64,000 nucleotides of DNA from Actinopolymorpha sp. NPDC004070. GTDB taxonomy: Bacteria > Actinomycetota > Actinomycetes > Propionibacteriales > Actinopolymorphaceae. The notes beneath the pieces were generated by a model. The model saw only the letters and a program-made list of their open reading frames with translations, did not search any database and was not told where the DNA came from. Where the stretch lies: the NCBI RefSeq assembly GCF_040610475.1, contig NZ_JBEXMJ010000013.1, positions 124,001 to 188,000 of the forward strand. Reading direction: 5' to 3'. Shown here piece after piece: positions 63,017 through 64,000 of the stretch (position 1 is the first letter of the stretch; each line of letters begins with the position of its first letter). Both the position numbers and the translations under genes were made by a program.

Positions 63017-64000
63017 TCAGTCGTCGTCGCGGCGGTCGCGGGACGAGGACGGCGCCGTCGGCATCGTCTTGTTGATCTGCATCAGGAACTCGACGTTGCT
63101 CCGGGTCTGCCGCAGCTTCTCCAGGACGAGTTCGAGTGCCTGCTGCCCGTCGAGCCCGGACAGGACCCTGCGGAGCTTCCAGACGATGCCGAGCTCCTCC
63201 TTGCCCATGAGGAGCTCCTCGCGCCGGGTGCCGGACGCCACCACGTCGATCGCCGGGAAGATGCGCTTCTCGGAGAACTCCCGCCGCAGCCGCAGCTCCA
63301 TGTTGCCGGTGCCCTTGAACTCCTCGAAGATCACTTCGTCCATCTTCGAGCCGGTCTCGATCAGGGCGGTCGCCAGGATCGTCAGCGAGCCGCCGTTCTC
63401 GATGTTGCGGGCCGCGCCGAAGAACCGCTTGGGCGGGTACAGCGCGCTGGAGTCCACACCACCGGACAGGATCCGCCCGCTGGCCGGGGCCGCGATGTTG
63501 TACGCCCGGCCCAGGCGGGTGATCGAGTCCAGCAGGACCACCACGTCGTGGCCGAGCTCGACCAGGCGCTTGGCCCGCTCGATCGCGAGCTCGGCGACCG
63601 TGGTGTGGTCGTCGGCCGGGCGGTCGAAGGTCGAGGCGATGACCTCACCCTTGACCGTCCGCTGCATGTCGGTGACTTCCTCGGGGCGCTCGTCGACGAG
63701 CACGACCATGAGGTGGGCCTCGGGGTTGTTCTGCGTGATCGCGTTGGCGATCGCCTGCAGGATCAGCGTCTTTCCGGCCTTCGGCGGAGAGACGATCAGA
63801 CCGCGCTGCCCCTTGCCGATCGGCGTGACCAGATCCATGATCCGCGTCGTGGGGTTGTTGGCGTCGACCTCGAGCCGCAACCGCTCCTGCGGGTACAGCG
63901 GCGTGAGCTTGTTGAACTCCGCCCGCTGCTTGGACAGCTCCGGGTCCGCGCCGTTCACGGTGTCCACCCGGATCAGCGGGTTGAACTTCTCCCGCCGCTC
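63017..64000 (-). CDS. rho: Transcription termination factor Rho, C-terminal part (partial)
   Basis: The last 327 codons of rho; the N-terminal RNA-binding region and actinobacterial insert lie beyond the right edge. The frame is open to the window end ([14 protein letters not shown]). Walker [22 protein letters not shown] (Walker B region), [11 protein letters not shown] (Q-loop), and [20 protein letters not shown] (R-loop) are typical. The C-terminus ends in an acidic/basic tail [11 protein letters not shown] 188-nt gap before rpmE holds no gene and no strong hairpin. Confidence 0.98.
   Translation of the reverse strand, partial: ERREKFNPLIRVDTVNGADPELSKQRAEFNKLTPLYPQERLRLEVDANNPTTRIMDLVTPIGKGQRGLIVSPPKAGKTLILQAIANAITQNNPEAHLMVVLVDERPEEVTDMQRTVKGEVIASTFDRPADDHTTVAELAIERAKRLVELGHDVVVLLDSITRLGRAYNIAAPASGRILSGGVDSSALYPPKRFFGAARNIENGGSLTILATALIETGSKMDEVIFEEFKGTGNMELRLRREFSEKRIFPAIDVVASGTRREELLMGKEELGIVWKLRRVLSGLDGQQALELVLEKLRQTRSNVEFLMQINKTMPTAPSSSRDRRDDD

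Overview
The window is very GC-rich, densely packed actinomycete DNA. Supporting signs are frequent GTG starts, 4-nt ATGA/GTGA stop-start overlaps, a NucS-type mismatch endonuclease, an Asp-type (fosfomycin-insensitive) MurA, a DUF2550 protein and the order rho-rpmE-prfA-prmC-sua5-wecA-like-atp. From memory, the order epimerase / thiolase / meaB / marR / icmA-type mutase / coiled-coil cytoskeletal protein resembles the Streptomyces neighbourhood around scy-filP and icmA. The genus cannot be fixed from sequence alone; a Kribbella/Actinopolymorpha-like member of the Propionibacteriales is a guess.

Layout. 1-14816 (all minus strand) is a carbohydrate/polyol utilisation region. It starts with the 5' end of a YbbN-like gene, then an FGGY kinase and a NarL-type two-component system. 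A tightly coupled operon follows, read leftwards from 14816: lipoprotein binding protein, two permeases, two different ATPases, 2-hydroxyacid dehydrogenase, FGGY kinase, class II aldolase and GlpD-like flavin dehydrogenase. 15000-20444 holds a histidine phosphatase, a DUF222/HNH nuclease gene with DnaA-box-like sites in front, a VOC protein, a small unknown and a third FGGY kinase. 20535-28610 is an acyl-CoA branch: a B12-dependent mutase large subunit with isobutyryl-CoA-type residues, MarR regulator, PAP2 phosphatase, small membrane/PH-domain pair, MeaB G-protein, thiolase and methylmalonyl-CoA epimerase.

29117-36075 carries a coiled-coil protein built of 12 hendecads, an AI-2E family permease, strong hairpins, a ThuA/Gfo-Idh pair, an alpha/beta hydrolase and two small zinc-ribbon proteins. 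36103-45728 carries a subtilase-like secreted protein without a catalytic domain, nucS, an AraC/PhyH divergent pair, a D-amino-acid-oxidase-like enzyme, a GNAT, a UBP zinc finger plus Na+/H+ antiporter, and 3-hydroxybutyryl-CoA dehydrogenase. 45816-49204 has two convergent murA paralogs and a PduO-type adenosyltransferase, which would supply the cofactor of the mutase.

49239-64000 (all minus) is housekeeping: DUF2550, the full F1Fo ATP synthase operon with AtpZ and an AtpI-like protein, a WecA/MraY-family transferase, a low-Mr tyrosine phosphatase, Sua5, PrmC, RF1, L31 and the 3' part of rho. No rRNA, tRNA, IS element, prophage or CRISPR array was seen.
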